Shown: positions 1 to 8,723 of the stretch, in pieces
Layout of the letters: each line of letters begins with the position of its first letter
Position numbering within the stretch: position 1 is the first letter of the stretch
Notes under the pieces: generated by a model
The model's database searches: none
Seen by the model: the letters and a program-made list of their open reading frames with translations, nothing else
Told to the model about the DNA's origin: nothing
Translations under genes and position numbers: made by a program
Assembly (NCBI RefSeq): GCF_002115825.1
Contig: NZ_JFJZ01000005.1
Location: 1 to 64,000 of the forward strand
Direction: 5' to 3'
Length of the DNA stretch: 64,000 nt
Origin: Thalassospira sp. MCCC 1A01428
Lineage (GTDB): Bacteria; Pseudomonadota; Alphaproteobacteria; Rhodospirillales; Thalassospiraceae

Positions 1-28
1 CGGGGACCCATTGGTCCCCGTTTTTTTT
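1..28 (+). terminator. Rho-independent terminator of an upstream gene outside the window
   Basis: An 8-bp perfect stem (CGGGGACC / GGTCCCCG) with a four-base CATT loop is followed directly by eight T residues. This is the textbook layout of an intrinsic terminator on the plus strand. The gene it ends lies before the window. Confidence 0.9.
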
Positions 29-47
29 ACATCAAGCTAAATTAAAC

Positions 48-88
48 CGCCGACTTTCAACAATATGAAACCCATGTTCAAGTCGGCG
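48..88 (-). terminator. Probable terminator hairpin overlapping the stop of the secreted Ala-rich gene
   Basis: A 9-bp inverted repeat (CGCCGACTT at 48-56, AAGTCGGCG at 80-88) overlaps the end of the minus-strand gene. It is followed on that strand by GTTTAATTT. The loop is long and the T run is broken, so termination is plausible rather than certain. Confidence 0.4.
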
Positions 89-854
89 AGGCATTATTTT
101 GTGCTTCAGACTCGGGTTCAGGCGCTTGACTGTCAGTCGTTCCCTGAAATGGCCCCACAAGATTGCTCCCCAAACCGTTCGTGTTCACTGACAATGTATC
201 ATTACGAGCAGCTTCATCTGCCGATAACTGCATCAATTCCGGTGAACTCAACATAATCTCGGTGTTGTTAAACAAATCCTGAACGGACTGACGGACTTCA
301 CCCACCTGCGTGGCATTTGTAGATGGCAGCGCCTTTGCCACATCAAGCGACGACTTAACAATTGCGACGCCTGCCGTGCGTGAGGTTGCAAAAACGGAAG
401 GAATGGAAACAATACGCACCATTACCATTGTTGCCGTCGCAACCCCTGACGGGCTGGCGAACTGAACAGCAGGATTAGCCACAATGCGCGAAGACACGGA
501 TGCAATGTTCATTGCTTGTTGTGGTGCCGCCGCTTGAACATCGGCACGAGAGGCAACCGACAGGGCAGCTTGCGTTGTCGCAAGTGCAGCCTGGGGGTTG
601 GTTGCAACCATGCTTTCGGCAAAGCTGGCCGTTTGCGCGGCCAGGTTTGCCGCCAAAGTGGGATTACCCGCACTTAAAGTATTTATTGCAGCAACAATGG
701 CATCGCTATTGCCTGACAAAATAGCTGCACGCAACGCAGGCGGAAACTGTGCGTTTACCGGCGCAATCTGTGCCTGCGCCAAGGTTGGTCGATAAACACC
801 AACAAACGCCGAAGCAACCAGAACGGCAACACCGAACGACTGCAAAAGTTTCAT
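78..854 (-). CDS. Secreted Ala-rich hypothetical protein
   Basis: 258 residues. The N-terminus is a clear Sec signal peptide: MKLL, a hydrophobic stretch to about residue 20, and likely cleavage after LAQA. The mature part is rich in Ala, Val, Ser and Asn and is mostly predicted helical. It has no cysteines or recognisable catalytic motif and ends in an acidic, Pro/Asn-rich tail. The ATG at 854 follows a good GAGGGG Shine-Dalgarno sequence. I do not recognise the family. It is probably a periplasmic or exported protein of unknown role, transcribed alone and divergently from aat. It is clearly coding but its function is open. Confidence 0.8.
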   Translation of the reverse strand: MKLLQSFGVAVLVASAFVGVYRPTLAQAQIAPVNAQFPPALRAAILSGNSDAIVAAINTLSAGNPTLAANLAAQTASFAESMVATNPQAALATTQAALSVASRADVQAAAPQQAMNIASVSSRIVANPAVQFASPSGVATATMVMVRIVSIPSVFATSRTAGVAIVKSSLDVAKALPSTNATQVGEVRQSVQDLFNNTEIMLSSPELMQLSADEAARNDTLSVNTNGLGSNLVGPFQGTTDSQAPEPESEAQNNASPT

Positions 855-1178
855 ATCAACCCCTCAATATATAAATACAATTTAACATTATTGTACGCTT
901 AAATCAGAAAACCAACAATCTGAAATAAAAAAATGGATGCTTACTTTCTACCAAAACTGACAATGGTGGGCAGATGAGGGTTTCAGCTTACCAGCCACGA
1001 TACCCTGTCACCAACAATCCGTGTTTAAAGTTTGTTTCATCCCGGGTCAGACAATCGACCTATATAGATAGAGATCGGCCTTGCGCTTGTTACGGTAAGC
1101 TCGATACACATATGAAAATATGCGACTGGCAGGATCCGCCTGCCCGCGAAATCAGGATATGCGATCATTTCGGCGATC
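855..1178. other. Gene-free stretch between the secreted protein and aat
   Basis: This 324-base divergent intergenic region should carry promoters for both flanking genes. A small hairpin (GGCAGG, ATCC, CCTGCC-type) lies near 1128-1144 in the probable aat leader. A 70-codon open frame at 974-1186 overlaps the aat start and has no ribosome-binding site, so I do not call it. I see no RNA gene. Confidence 0.5.
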
Positions 1179-1835
1179 ATGTCTAATCATCTGACACCAG
1201 AACTTTTGATCCGCGCCTATTCTGTGGGGTTGTTTCCCATGGCTGAAAGCCACGATGACCCAACCCTGTACTGGATTGATCCGGAATGGCGCGGGGTAAT
1301 TCCGCTAGATGGTTTTCACGTCCCCCGCAGCCTGCGAAAGGTTGTTAGGCGGGGTGATTTTACCATACGTGTTGATGCCAATTTTTCAGGAACCATTGCC
1401 GCCTGTGCCGCAACGACAAATACACGCGAAGAAACATGGATCAATGCCAGTATCCGCGAGGCCTATTGCCACCTGCACGAAATGGGATGCGCCCATTCGA
1501 TTGAAGCCTGGAAAGACGGTGAACTGGTCGGCGGATTATACGGGGTTAGTCTCGGCCAGGCCTTTTTTGGCGAAAGCATGTTTTCGCGCGCAACCAATGC
1601 ATCCAAGGTGGCACTGGTACATCTGGTCGCCTTGATGCGCCAGGGCGGTTATCAATTGCTTGATACCCAATTTGTGAATGATCACTTAAAACAGTTTGGC
1701 GTTGTTGAAATTTCACGGGAAAAATACCGCACCAAACTTGCCAATGCACTGACCGGGCGGTCCAGCCTGCCCTTCCAGGCCGATCAGGAAGCGCTTGAAG
1801 CCGTATTGTGCGAAAAACCTTACCCGACGACATAA
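1179..1835 (+). CDS. aat: Leucyl/phenylalanyl-tRNA--protein transferase
   Basis: 218 residues, the usual length of bacterial Aat. The enzyme moves Leu or Phe from charged tRNA onto proteins with N-terminal Arg or Lys, making them N-degrons for ClpS-ClpAP. Family hallmarks are visible: the N-terminal LLIRAYSVGLFPMAES segment, the WIDPEWRGVIPLD stretch, EAWKDGELVGGLYGVSLGQAFFGESMFS in the GNAT-like core, and DTQFVNDHLKQFG near residue 165. It is cytosolic. The ATG at 1179 is the only start that keeps the family N-terminus, although its Shine-Dalgarno is weak. clpS and clpA lie about 8 to 11 kb away on the other strand. Confidence 0.96.
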   Translation: MSNHLTPELLIRAYSVGLFPMAESHDDPTLYWIDPEWRGVIPLDGFHVPRSLRKVVRRGDFTIRVDANFSGTIAACAATTNTREETWINASIREAYCHLHEMGCAHSIEAWKDGELVGGLYGVSLGQAFFGESMFSRATNASKVALVHLVALMRQGGYQLLDTQFVNDHLKQFGVVEISREKYRTKLANALTGRSSLPFQADQEALEAVLCEKPYPTT

Positions 1836-1837
1836 CC

Positions 1838-1867
1838 CCGGCCATGTCCACAGACATGGCCGGAAAG
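1838..1867 (+). terminator. Hairpin after aat
   Basis: An 11-bp perfect stem (CCGGCCATGTC / GACATGGCCGG, loop CACA) starts three bases after the aat stop codon. The following AAAGTT gives a poor T tract, so this may stabilise the mRNA 3' end as much as terminate transcription. Confidence 0.55.
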
Positions 1868-1911
1868 TTAAAATCCGTTACCGTCACTAATTTATCGGCT
1901 GTCACGCAAAA

Positions 1912-2973
1912 TTACTGCTGCAAACCCGGAAATGCCCAAATGCCTGCAACACGCAGCAAATCCCGATAAACAACCAGCTTTTCACTATCGCTAACTTTTG
2001 CTGCCTCTTCCATACTATCGAAATCAAGAGCGATAAGCGGATGTACCGGTGCATCGATGTCATATTGCGCCAGGGCATCTTCCAGTACAGTTTGTGCGCG
2101 CCGCATATGGCTGGCACTGGTCACCAAAATCACATCATCGGCCGTATGACGATGTAACAGGTTGGCAATATTCAACATATTGCCAACGGTATCCTTGGAT
2201 TTGTCTTCCAGAATAATCCGGCCACGGGCAACACCCTGGTCCACCAGCCAGCGCATCATCATGTCACCTTCGGTAACTCCGGCCTGCGGTTGACCACCGG
2301 TAACCATCACATAAGCATCAGGGTTCCTTTTGGCCGCGGCCAGCCCCATTTCAAGCCGTTGCATCAAAGGCGGACGCATGCTGCCATCCTCGGCCAGTGC
2401 ATATCCCAAAATCACGATGGTCGTATGATGCGCCAATGCTGGCACATCCTGATTGGGGGCCATAGACATTATGGTATCGGCGCGATCAAAACGTTTGCGA
2501 AAAGCATTTGCCTTTTCCCGGTTAATACCCGCCAACGCATCCATGTAATTATGATAGGCAGCATCATCATTGCGAATATGCGCAAGGGCGGCAAGCCACG
2601 CATAGGCATTAAAGGCGTTCGGATCGACGCGGGTAATACCGGTATAGGTTTCAATCGCGCCATCGATATTCTTTTGAAGAATACGCGCCGAAGCAACAGC
2701 ATAGCGAAAGTCAAGCCGCTCGGGTGACAAGGCTGAGGCCTCGGCAAAGGCCTGTTCAACCACATCATAACGGCCATGAAGGGTAATTCCCTTAAACACC
2801 TCGGCCTCGGCTTTTTTAACGTCACCGCCTGACCAGTAATAATGCATGCCGGTATCAACCAGCTCGCGAATGCGCGCAGCATCGGTTTGCCCGGCGGCCA
2901 GTACCGACGAAAACGGAATGCCCGCCAACATCATCGCGGCAAGCCCAACCCTGATTGCTTTTTTTAGGTTCAT
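1912..2973 (-). CDS. YdcF/SanA-type (DUF218) protein with TPR-like N-terminal half
   Basis: 353 residues. A signal peptide spans residues 1-26 and ends FSSVLAA. Residues 30-165 look like helical TPR repeats (VEQAFAEASALSPERLDFRYAVA style, with IETYTGITRVDPNAFNAYAWLA). Residues 180-340 form the DUF218 fold, with VILGYAL, VMVTGGQP, ILEDKSKDTVGNM and the family signature TSASHMRRA. Relatives such as YdcF and ElyC act near the cell envelope, but their exact substrates are not settled. ATG 2973 follows AGGG. The tail-to-tail neighbour is aat; serA lies upstream on the same strand. The envelope location is inferred from the signal peptide. Confidence 0.85.
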   Translation of the reverse strand: MNLKKAIRVGLAAMMLAGIPFSSVLAAGQTDAARIRELVDTGMHYYWSGGDVKKAEAEVFKGITLHGRYDVVEQAFAEASALSPERLDFRYAVASARILQKNIDGAIETYTGITRVDPNAFNAYAWLAALAHIRNDDAAYHNYMDALAGINREKANAFRKRFDRADTIMSMAPNQDVPALAHHTTIVILGYALAEDGSMRPPLMQRLEMGLAAAKRNPDAYVMVTGGQPQAGVTEGDMMMRWLVDQGVARGRIILEDKSKDTVGNMLNIANLLHRHTADDVILVTSASHMRRAQTVLEDALAQYDIDAPVHPLIALDFDSMEEAAKVSDSEKLVVYRDLLRVAGIWAFPGLQQ

Positions 2974-3139
2974 TTTTGTACCCTGTTGTTTGACATGTCC
3001 AATTCACACATCAAAACAGAAGCACAAAAGAAATACCTTTTGAATACCAAATATTAGATTTTTCTGACCGAACTCCGAATGTGGTATCAACTGGTATTAT
3101 TCTGAAGCCATTTAACAAGTCCACTGACTTTGCCTGGTT

Positions 3140-3177
3140 AAAAAGAAAGGGGCGAAACCAAATGGCCCCGCCCCTTA
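3140..3177 (-). terminator. Rho-independent terminator of serA
   Basis: Stem AAGGGGCG / CGCCCCTT (3147-3154 with 3169-3176), followed on the minus strand by TCTTTTT. It lies just downstream of the serA stop. Confidence 0.8.
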
Positions 3178-3200
3178 TTATCAATTTAATTTCCGGAGTC

Positions 3201-4442
3201 CTAGATCAGGAAGCGGACACGCAAGGTGCCATTGATGGCTTCAAGTTCCTTGCGAATCCCAAGGCCCGGTTTAATTTCGTCGTCAACTTCGACGACAACA
3301 TAACCAACCCCGCCTTCAGAGCGCAAATACTGCCCGGAAATGTTCATGCCACGGGTGGCAAACACATCGTTGATTTTCGACAAAACGCCCGGAACGTTAC
3401 GATGGATATGCATGAAACGGGTATGATTACGGTTTTTAACCGGCAAGGCCACTTCGGGGAAGTTAACCGCACCAAGGGTGGAACCGTTATCGGAATAGGT
3501 AATCAGCTTGTCGGCCACTTCGATACCGATATTTTCCTGCGCTTCCTGGGTTGAACCACCGATATGCGGGGTCAGGATCACGTTGGTCATCCCGCGAAGC
3601 GGGCTTTCAAACTGTTCATCCTTGCCTGCCGGCTCCACCGGGAAGACATCAATCGCGGCACCGGCCAGATGACCACTTTCAAGGGCAGCGGCCAGATCTT
3701 CAATGACAACAACATTCCCGCGTGCAGCATTAATGAAATGGGCCCCAGGCTTCATTTTGCCCAGTTCAACCGACGTAATCATGTTTTTGGTCTGATCGTT
3801 TGCCGGAACATGCAGCGAAACAACATCCGAACGTGCCAAAAGATCGTCCATGCTGACACATGAGGTTGCATTGCCCATCGCCAGCTTGTTGATCACGTCA
3901 TAATAAACAACATTCATCCCCAGCGATTCGGCCAGCACTGAAAGCTGCGATCCAATATGACCATATCCGATGATGCCCAACGTTTTGCCGCGCGCCTCGA
4001 ACGAGCCTTTGGCATTTTTAAGCCAGCCACCGGCATGAGCCGATGCATTGCGCTGCGGAATACCGCGCATCAGCATAATAATCTGGCCCAGCACCAGTTC
4101 CGCGACCGAACGGGTATTGGAATAGGGTGCGTTAAATACCGGAATGCCACGCATGGCGGCGGCCGTCAGATTAACCTGATTGGTACCGATACAAAAACAA
4201 CCGATCGATGTCAGTTTCGGCGCGGCATCAATAATTTCTTCCGTCAGTTTGGTGCGGGATCGTATACCAAGAAAATGCGCCTCGGAGACGACAGATTTCA
4301 GTTCGTCAGCGTCAAGAGCCGCGGGATACAGGTCGACATTTGAATAGCCGGCCTCCCGAAACATTTTAACAGCATTTTCATGGATACCTTCGAGCAGAAC
4401 AATTTTAATTTTGTCCTTCTCCAACGAAAGCTTGCTGATCAC
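3201..4442 (-). CDS. serA: D-3-phosphoglycerate dehydrogenase, short ACT-domain type
   Basis: 413 residues. It oxidises 3-phosphoglycerate with NAD+, the first step of serine synthesis, in the cytosol. The sequence follows the E. coli-type SerA closely from SLEKDKIKIVLLEG onward. It has FCIGTNQVNL, the NAD-binding GIIGYGHIG near residue 160, the catalytic Arg in NAARGNVV, and the His in TPHIGGSTQEA. A C-terminal ACT domain (RFMHIHRNVPGVLSKINDVF) probably gives serine feedback. It lacks the inserted domain of the roughly 530-residue SerA type. The start is GTG at 4442, preceded by AAAAGGATGG. It is monocistronic, with its own terminator. Confidence 0.95.
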   Translation of the reverse strand: MISKLSLEKDKIKIVLLEGIHENAVKMFREAGYSNVDLYPAALDADELKSVVSEAHFLGIRSRTKLTEEIIDAAPKLTSIGCFCIGTNQVNLTAAAMRGIPVFNAPYSNTRSVAELVLGQIIMLMRGIPQRNASAHAGGWLKNAKGSFEARGKTLGIIGYGHIGSQLSVLAESLGMNVVYYDVINKLAMGNATSCVSMDDLLARSDVVSLHVPANDQTKNMITSVELGKMKPGAHFINAARGNVVVIEDLAAALESGHLAGAAIDVFPVEPAGKDEQFESPLRGMTNVILTPHIGGSTQEAQENIGIEVADKLITYSDNGSTLGAVNFPEVALPVKNRNHTRFMHIHRNVPGVLSKINDVFATRGMNISGQYLRSEGGVGYVVVEVDDEIKPGLGIRKELEAINGTLRVRFLI

Positions 4443-4622
4443 GGCGTACCATCCTTTTCTTCGAAGAATATGCTGGGGTTTTTCCCAAGCCGTTCATGAA
4501 ATAGGACCAACTTGCCGCGAGGTCAAAGGCTTTCCCTTGCACATATACGCATTGCGCCTATCTTTTGAACGCATATACCGGGTTCTGCGTAGGTTCCATA
4601 CGGGTCAGCCTGCCGTCTGCCA

Positions 4623-5786
4623 ATGGGGAAAAAATTGCCAATAGAGTTAAAAACCGCCACCGATATCCATCAGATCGGGGCCGAGGCATGGGATGCCTGT
4701 GCAGGGTCGGCCAATCCGTTTGTCAGCTTTGCGTTTTTATCTGCCATGGAAGACAGCCAATCGGCCCATGCCGATACCGGGTGGCAGCCGTTTCATATTA
4801 TCTGCACCGACGATGATGGCACGATTGTCGGGGTCGCCCCCCTTTATGTCAAAGGTCATTCATACGGTGAATATGTGTTTGACTGGGCCTGGGCCGATGC
4901 CTTTCAGCGGGCCGGCGGCAAATATTACCCCAAACTGCAATCGGCAGTGCCTTTTTCTCCGGTGCCGGGCCCTCGCCTGCTGGTACGGGCAGACCACCCT
5001 GCCCCCAACGACATTCGCAAGGCCCTTGCGCAAGGTCTTGCCGCCCTGCCCGCGCAACTGGGGCTTTCGGGTGTTCATGTTACCTTTTGCAGTGAAGATG
5101 AAAGCCGGATCATGGCTGAGAACGGGTTTTTGCCGCGTGTCGGCATTCAATATCACTGGAAAAACCGTGGATATGAAAGTTTTGACGACTTTCTAGGTGC
5201 CCTAAACTCGCGCAAGCGCAAAAACATTCGCAAAGAACGCCGCCAGGTTGTCGAAGCGGGATACAGCTTTGCGGCCCTGTCCGGTGACGATTTGAAAACC
5301 GTTCACTGGGACCGTTTTTTTGAATTTTACCGTGACACAACAGATCGAAAATGGGGTGAAGCCTATCTAACCCGCGACTTTTTCGACCTGCTACACGACC
5401 GGCTACGCGACAATGTCGTACTTGTCACCGCTTCACACGATGGCAACATTGTTGCCGGGGCGTTAAACCTGATCGGCGAGAAAACACTCTATGGACGCAA
5501 TTGGGGCAGCATTGACCGCACACCCATGCTGCATTTTGAAACCTGTTATTATCAGGCCATCGACCTTGCAATTGAGCGCAAACTTGAAACCGTTGAAGCT
5601 GGCGCCCAGGGCGAACATAAAATTCAGCGTGGCTATGAACCGGTACTAACCCATTCTGCCCATTTTTTGCGTCATGAAGGGCTACGCGCAGCCATTGCGC
5701 AATTTCTGGATCAGGAACGTGCCGGGATCGAACAGGACAGCCTGTTTATCAAGGACGAACACAGCCCCTACCGGCAAGACAATTAA
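4623..5786 (+). CDS. FemAB/GNAT-like acyltransferase (DUF482, COG3146-type)
   Basis: 387 residues with no signal peptide or membrane segment. The sequence fits the DUF482 family, whose members resemble FemAB/GNAT acyltransferases and are loosely annotated as peptidoglycan-related. Marker stretches are NPFVSFAFLSAMEDS near residue 30, VGVAPLYVKGHSYGEYVFDWAWADA near 80, the basic NSRKRKNIRKERR near 200, and GRNWGS followed by HFETCYYQAIDLAI near 300. These belong to the double-GNAT core. The ATG at 4623 has a weak Shine-Dalgarno, but no better in-frame start exists. The substrate is unknown. The gene stands alone between serA (divergent) and a chemotaxis operon (convergent). Confidence 0.85.
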   Translation: MGKKLPIELKTATDIHQIGAEAWDACAGSANPFVSFAFLSAMEDSQSAHADTGWQPFHIICTDDDGTIVGVAPLYVKGHSYGEYVFDWAWADAFQRAGGKYYPKLQSAVPFSPVPGPRLLVRADHPAPNDIRKALAQGLAALPAQLGLSGVHVTFCSEDESRIMAENGFLPRVGIQYHWKNRGYESFDDFLGALNSRKRKNIRKERRQVVEAGYSFAALSGDDLKTVHWDRFFEFYRDTTDRKWGEAYLTRDFFDLLHDRLRDNVVLVTASHDGNIVAGALNLIGEKTLYGRNWGSIDRTPMLHFETCYYQAIDLAIERKLETVEAGAQGEHKIQRGYEPVLTHSAHFLRHEGLRAAIAQFLDQERAGIEQDSLFIKDEHSPYRQDN

Positions 5787-5810
5787 CACAAACGACGGGT
5801 ACCACACGTA

Positions 5811-5843
5811 AAAAGGACCAGGGCACTTCACCCCGGTCCTTTA
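5811..5843. terminator. Bidirectional terminator between the GNAT-like gene and the chemotaxis operon
   Basis: AAAGGACC (5812-5819) pairs with GGTCCTTT (5835-5842), with additional GGG/CCC pairing inside. A and T tracts flank both sides, so it can serve both convergent genes. Confidence 0.75.
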
Positions 5844-5921
5844 TCGTCATGACATCTGTTTCCAAGACCGGATTGACCGGTTTCAATCAAAGAGTCCCGG
5901 CATCCTCAACGAACAGCCACA

Positions 5922-7604
5922 CTAGACTTTGCGCACTTCATCAAGAAAGCCCTGAACATGCTCCAGCAACTGATCGTTCGCAGCTGACAAACGCCCCACA
6001 CAGCCAAGCTGCCCGTTTGAAAGTTCACCGCTTTGGGTAGCAGACCGTGCCACACTGCTTACCGCACTGTTGATTTGCTGGTTACCATTAGCAACGCCAT
6101 CGACGCTGCGTGAAATTTCGTGAGTTGCAGCACCCTGTTCCTCAACCGCGCTGGCAACCACGGCCATCAACCCCTCGATATTGCGAATGGTCTCGGCAAA
6201 GGTACGAACTGCCGCTGCTGCCGCACCGGTTTCAGACTGCATTTCCGTAATCTTGATCGTAATCTGTTCGGTCGCACGTGCAGTTTGTGCCGCCAGATTT
6301 TTAACCTCGCCTGCAACCACGGCAAATCCCTTTCCGGCTTCTCCGGCGCGGGCTGACTCAATGGTTGCGTTCAAAGCCAAAAGGTTGGTTTGATTGGCAA
6401 TATCGCTAATCAGGTTCACCACTTCGCCAACACTTTGCGCAGCTTCGTTAAGCTGTAATACGCGCTGGTTGGTTTGCTCGGTATCACGTACGGCTTTCTG
6501 GGCAATACCGGTAACCTGTGAAATCTGATGCGAAATTTCGTTAATCGAGGACGAAAGCTGTGTCGTTGCTGTTGCCACAGTTTCGATATTTGCAGTTGAT
6601 TCCTCGGCCTGCTCGGCAACACTTTGGGCATGGTCGTTGGCGCGTGCAGAATGATCTGACAACTGCTCGGATGCACCACGTACTTCACCAAGGGCCATTG
6701 TTACAGTGTTAAGGACTTCGCTGATCTGGCGATCAAACTGGTCGGAAAGTTCACCCATCTTGCGGCTCCGCTCCAGCTGACGTTGCGCTTCGATACGTTC
6801 CTGTTCAGAAAGACGCAGTCGCTCGGCAGCATTTTCACGAAACACCTGCAATGCCCGCGACATATCACCTACCTCATCGGTACGTTTCATTTTTGCAATT
6901 TGAACATTAACGTCGCCAGCGGCAAGTTTACCCATGGCAGCTGTCATATCGCGGATCGGCGTTGCAATCATGCGCGACAATATCGTTGCAAACAAAACCG
7001 CAATCGTCACCAGGGCAATCACACCAACAACGAGGGTGATCACAAATGCTCTCATGGCGTCGTTCTGGTTTTGCTCCAGCCCATCACGTGACTGGTCGAT
7101 ATAATCTTCCAGTTGATGGGCGGCCTCGGTGGCTTTAAGGGCCAACGCACGGGGTTCACCTGATGCTTCAATTGCGCGGGCATGGTTTACTGTAAGATAC
7201 TGACGCATCAGTTGCGCCTGACGATTGGCAATTTCTTCCCAGCCATCAATCGCAGCTTCCATTTCGCTGGCCAGCCGGCGAATTTCGGTATCACTGGTGG
7301 CGGTTTCCATCAACTGCGCCACACTTTTGTCGGTCAAATCAACTGCTTCGCGATAGGCCGTCAATCCGCTTCTGTCACCTGTGGTCAGAAAATAGGTCAT
7401 TTCCTGCCGGGCAGTTCGATAATAACGATCAATATCGGTGAAATTTTCTTCGATACTTGTCAGTTGCGCCGTGCCTTTGCTTGCATTCTGCACCAGGCGC
7501 ATCGCATTTAATCCTGCCCCGCCGACACATAAAATAACGGCAATAATTACCGCAAAACATGCCGCAAGTTTGGTTGGAATAAGCATATTCTTTATGTACA
7601 TCAT
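5922..7604 (-). CDS. Methyl-accepting chemotaxis protein
   Basis: 560 residues from the chosen start. TM1 is at about 10-30, a helical four-helix-bundle-type periplasmic domain at 31-170, TM2 at about 175-200, HAMP at about 200-255 ([19 protein letters not shown]), and the coiled-coil signalling domain at 300-540. The conserved tip is [21 protein letters not shown]. It passes ligand signals to CheA/CheW. The ATG at 7604 has AAGGGA nine bases upstream; a longer frame opening at 7640 would overlap the preceding gene. It lies 13 bases after a periplasmic sensor-like gene on the same strand, so the two are probably co-transcribed. There is no C-terminal CheR-tethering pentapeptide. Confidence 0.93.
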   Translation of the reverse strand: MMYIKNMLIPTKLAACFAVIIAVILCVGGAGLNAMRLVQNASKGTAQLTSIEENFTDIDRYYRTARQEMTYFLTTGDRSGLTAYREAVDLTDKSVAQLMETATSDTEIRRLASEMEAAIDGWEEIANRQAQLMRQYLTVNHARAIEASGEPRALALKATEAAHQLEDYIDQSRDGLEQNQNDAMRAFVITLVVGVIALVTIAVLFATILSRMIATPIRDMTAAMGKLAAGDVNVQIAKMKRTDEVGDMSRALQVFRENAAERLRLSEQERIEAQRQLERSRKMGELSDQFDRQISEVLNTVTMALGEVRGASEQLSDHSARANDHAQSVAEQAEESTANIETVATATTQLSSSINEISHQISQVTGIAQKAVRDTEQTNQRVLQLNEAAQSVGEVVNLISDIANQTNLLALNATIESARAGEAGKGFAVVAGEVKNLAAQTARATEQITIKITEMQSETGAAAAAVRTFAETIRNIEGLMAVVASAVEEQGAATHEISRSVDGVANGNQQINSAVSSVARSATQSGELSNGQLGCVGRLSAANDQLLEHVQGFLDEVRKV

Positions 7605-7617
7605 AACACTTGATCCC

Positions 7618-8235
7618 TTAAAGGCCCTTGCGGCGCGCAAGTTCGGTAAGATTGATTTCGATTGTCACAGCCCCCATCGGCACACCGGCACTATCTGCCA
7701 GCGTCATATTAAGCTGCGAGCGCCAGTTATCGGCGGCCTCGTTATATTCGGCTTCGTCGATAAAAACCGCCGTCGCCCCCTGCGGATAGGTTTTTTGAAA
7801 TTTCGCTTCATCACCTTGCCAGAAATCCGACGTGATAGCGCTTTGCCCGACATTAAGACCGTGTGCATCCATAACGAATATTTCGCTATAAAGTCCGCCA
7901 GAGCGCGCCTGAATCTGGGTCAGGTATCCCGATAAAGGATTAGTCAAGACCGCCGCAATAATCGGCTGGTCTTCGGCTTCGCGCTCGGTGCGCCATTCCT
8001 TGTCGGCGGCATCAATATCGACCTGTGACAGGTTTTGGTTGCGCTTGTTCTGGCCCTTCACCGATATTTCGACCACCGGATTGGTAAGCCACTCGCGTAC
8101 GGCTGAAATAACAGTTGCATCAATTAGTTGCTCCGGCGCGCCCGGCGAGGCCTGCTTGGCCAAAGCACCATTCGCTATAAGCAACGCTGTCGCGCCTGCC
8201 GCCAGCGCCCAATGGGACTTACTAAATCGCTTCAT
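7618..8235 (-). CDS. Secreted PDC/Cache-like sensor protein
   Basis: 205 residues with a signal peptide at 1-26 (LLIANGALA then KQ). The mature protein has the order expected of a single PDC/Cache fold. It opens with a helix ([16 protein letters not shown]), then [20 protein letters not shown], the strand-rich [16 protein letters not shown], and [13 protein letters not shown], and ends in [13 protein letters not shown]. It has no transmembrane segment, kinase or signalling domain, so it is a free periplasmic sensor module. ATG 8235 follows AAAGGAAG. The receptor gene begins 13 bases after its stop, which suggests it binds a ligand and hands it to that receptor. The fold call comes from motif resemblance. 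Confidence 0.8.
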   Translation of the reverse strand: MKRFSKSHWALAAGATALLIANGALAKQASPGAPEQLIDATVISAVREWLTNPVVEISVKGQNKRNQNLSQVDIDAADKEWRTEREAEDQPIIAAVLTNPLSGYLTQIQARSGGLYSEIFVMDAHGLNVGQSAITSDFWQGDEAKFQKTYPQGATAVFIDEAEYNEAADNWRSQLNMTLADSAGVPMGAVTIEINLTELARRKGL

Positions 8236-8446
8236 CGCACTTCCTTTGCCATTCTTTGACGCGCCATCTCTTTATAACTTGGGTTCAAGCGCAAAATTAA
8301 CAGGGCAACTCGCATAAAAATTGCCATTTGGTATAGCAGCAACCTATACGAAAAGAATAATGCCGTAACATCCTAATTTGGGGAGTGCTCTATTATGATG
8401 GGGAAAATATCGTGCCGTTGTGTCTGCCCGCCCTAATTTCGGGCAA

Positions 8447-8562
8447 GAAAAAAGCGGCGATACGAAATCGCCGCTAAGTTTTGGTTGGGACACGAGCAAA
8501 CTGCAGAAGATTACGTTGTTCCAGGCGCACCGTAGCGCGCCCCTGCACAGAACAACTGTCCG
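8447..8562 (-). ncRNA. Putative sigma-54-dependent small RNA
   Basis: About 115 nt, predicted from signals only. A consensus -24/-12 promoter at 8574-8588 points into it and would start RNA near 8562. Inside, GAACAAC (8550-8556) pairs with GTTGTTC (8515-8521) to close a hairpin whose inner arm pairs CAGGCGC with GCGC..CCTG. A roughly 35-nt less structured linker follows. The transcript ends in an 8-bp GC-rich terminator with six U residues. No coding frame with a Shine-Dalgarno lies within it. Its targets and relation to known RNA families are unknown. It is an orphan locus, separated from both neighbouring genes. Confidence 0.65.
8448..8475 (-). terminator. Rho-independent terminator of the putative small RNA
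   Basis: Stem GCGGCGAT (8454-8461) with ATCGCCGC (8467-8474) and a five-base loop, followed on the minus strand by six T residues. No minus-strand coding gene ends here, which is itself evidence for an RNA gene. Confidence 0.8.
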
Positions 8563-8573
8563 CTATAACCTAT

Positions 8574-8588
8574 GCAGGTGCCGTGCCA
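8574..8588 (-). promoter_or_regulatory. Sigma-54 (RpoN) promoter
   Basis: The minus-strand sequence TGGCACGGCACCTGC matches the sigma-54 consensus TGGCAC-N5-TTGC at all but one T. The invariant GG and GC are separated by exactly ten bases. The predicted start point is about 8562. Confidence 0.7.
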
Positions 8589-8660
8589 GTTTTGGAAAAT
8601 TAAAATTTCGCTGATTTTAGCGGTATAGAGTAGTAATACCTTCGGAGGATATGGTCCAGA

Positions 8661-8723
8661 TTCGCAATTTGAAAAAAAATCTTTGCAATTTGCGAAATTC
8701 ACTTCCCCATTTTGCGAAAATTC
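8661..8723. repeat. TTGCGAA repeat cluster, possible activator site
   Basis: TTCGCAA at 8661-8667 is inverted relative to TTGCGAA at 8690-8696 and 8712-8718. A related TTTGCAA lies at 8682-8688. The two direct copies are 22 bp apart, about two helical turns. The cluster is roughly 100 to 160 bases upstream of the predicted sigma-54 start, where enhancer-binding proteins usually bind. Confidence 0.45.

Noticed and set aside
974-1186. 70-codon open frame before aat
   Set aside because: It overlaps the aat start codon, has no Shine-Dalgarno and a composition unlike a protein.
8420-8702. Two opposite open frames of about 64 codons in the small RNA region
   Set aside because: Both overlap the promoter/terminator-defined RNA, have no ribosome site and no protein-like pattern.
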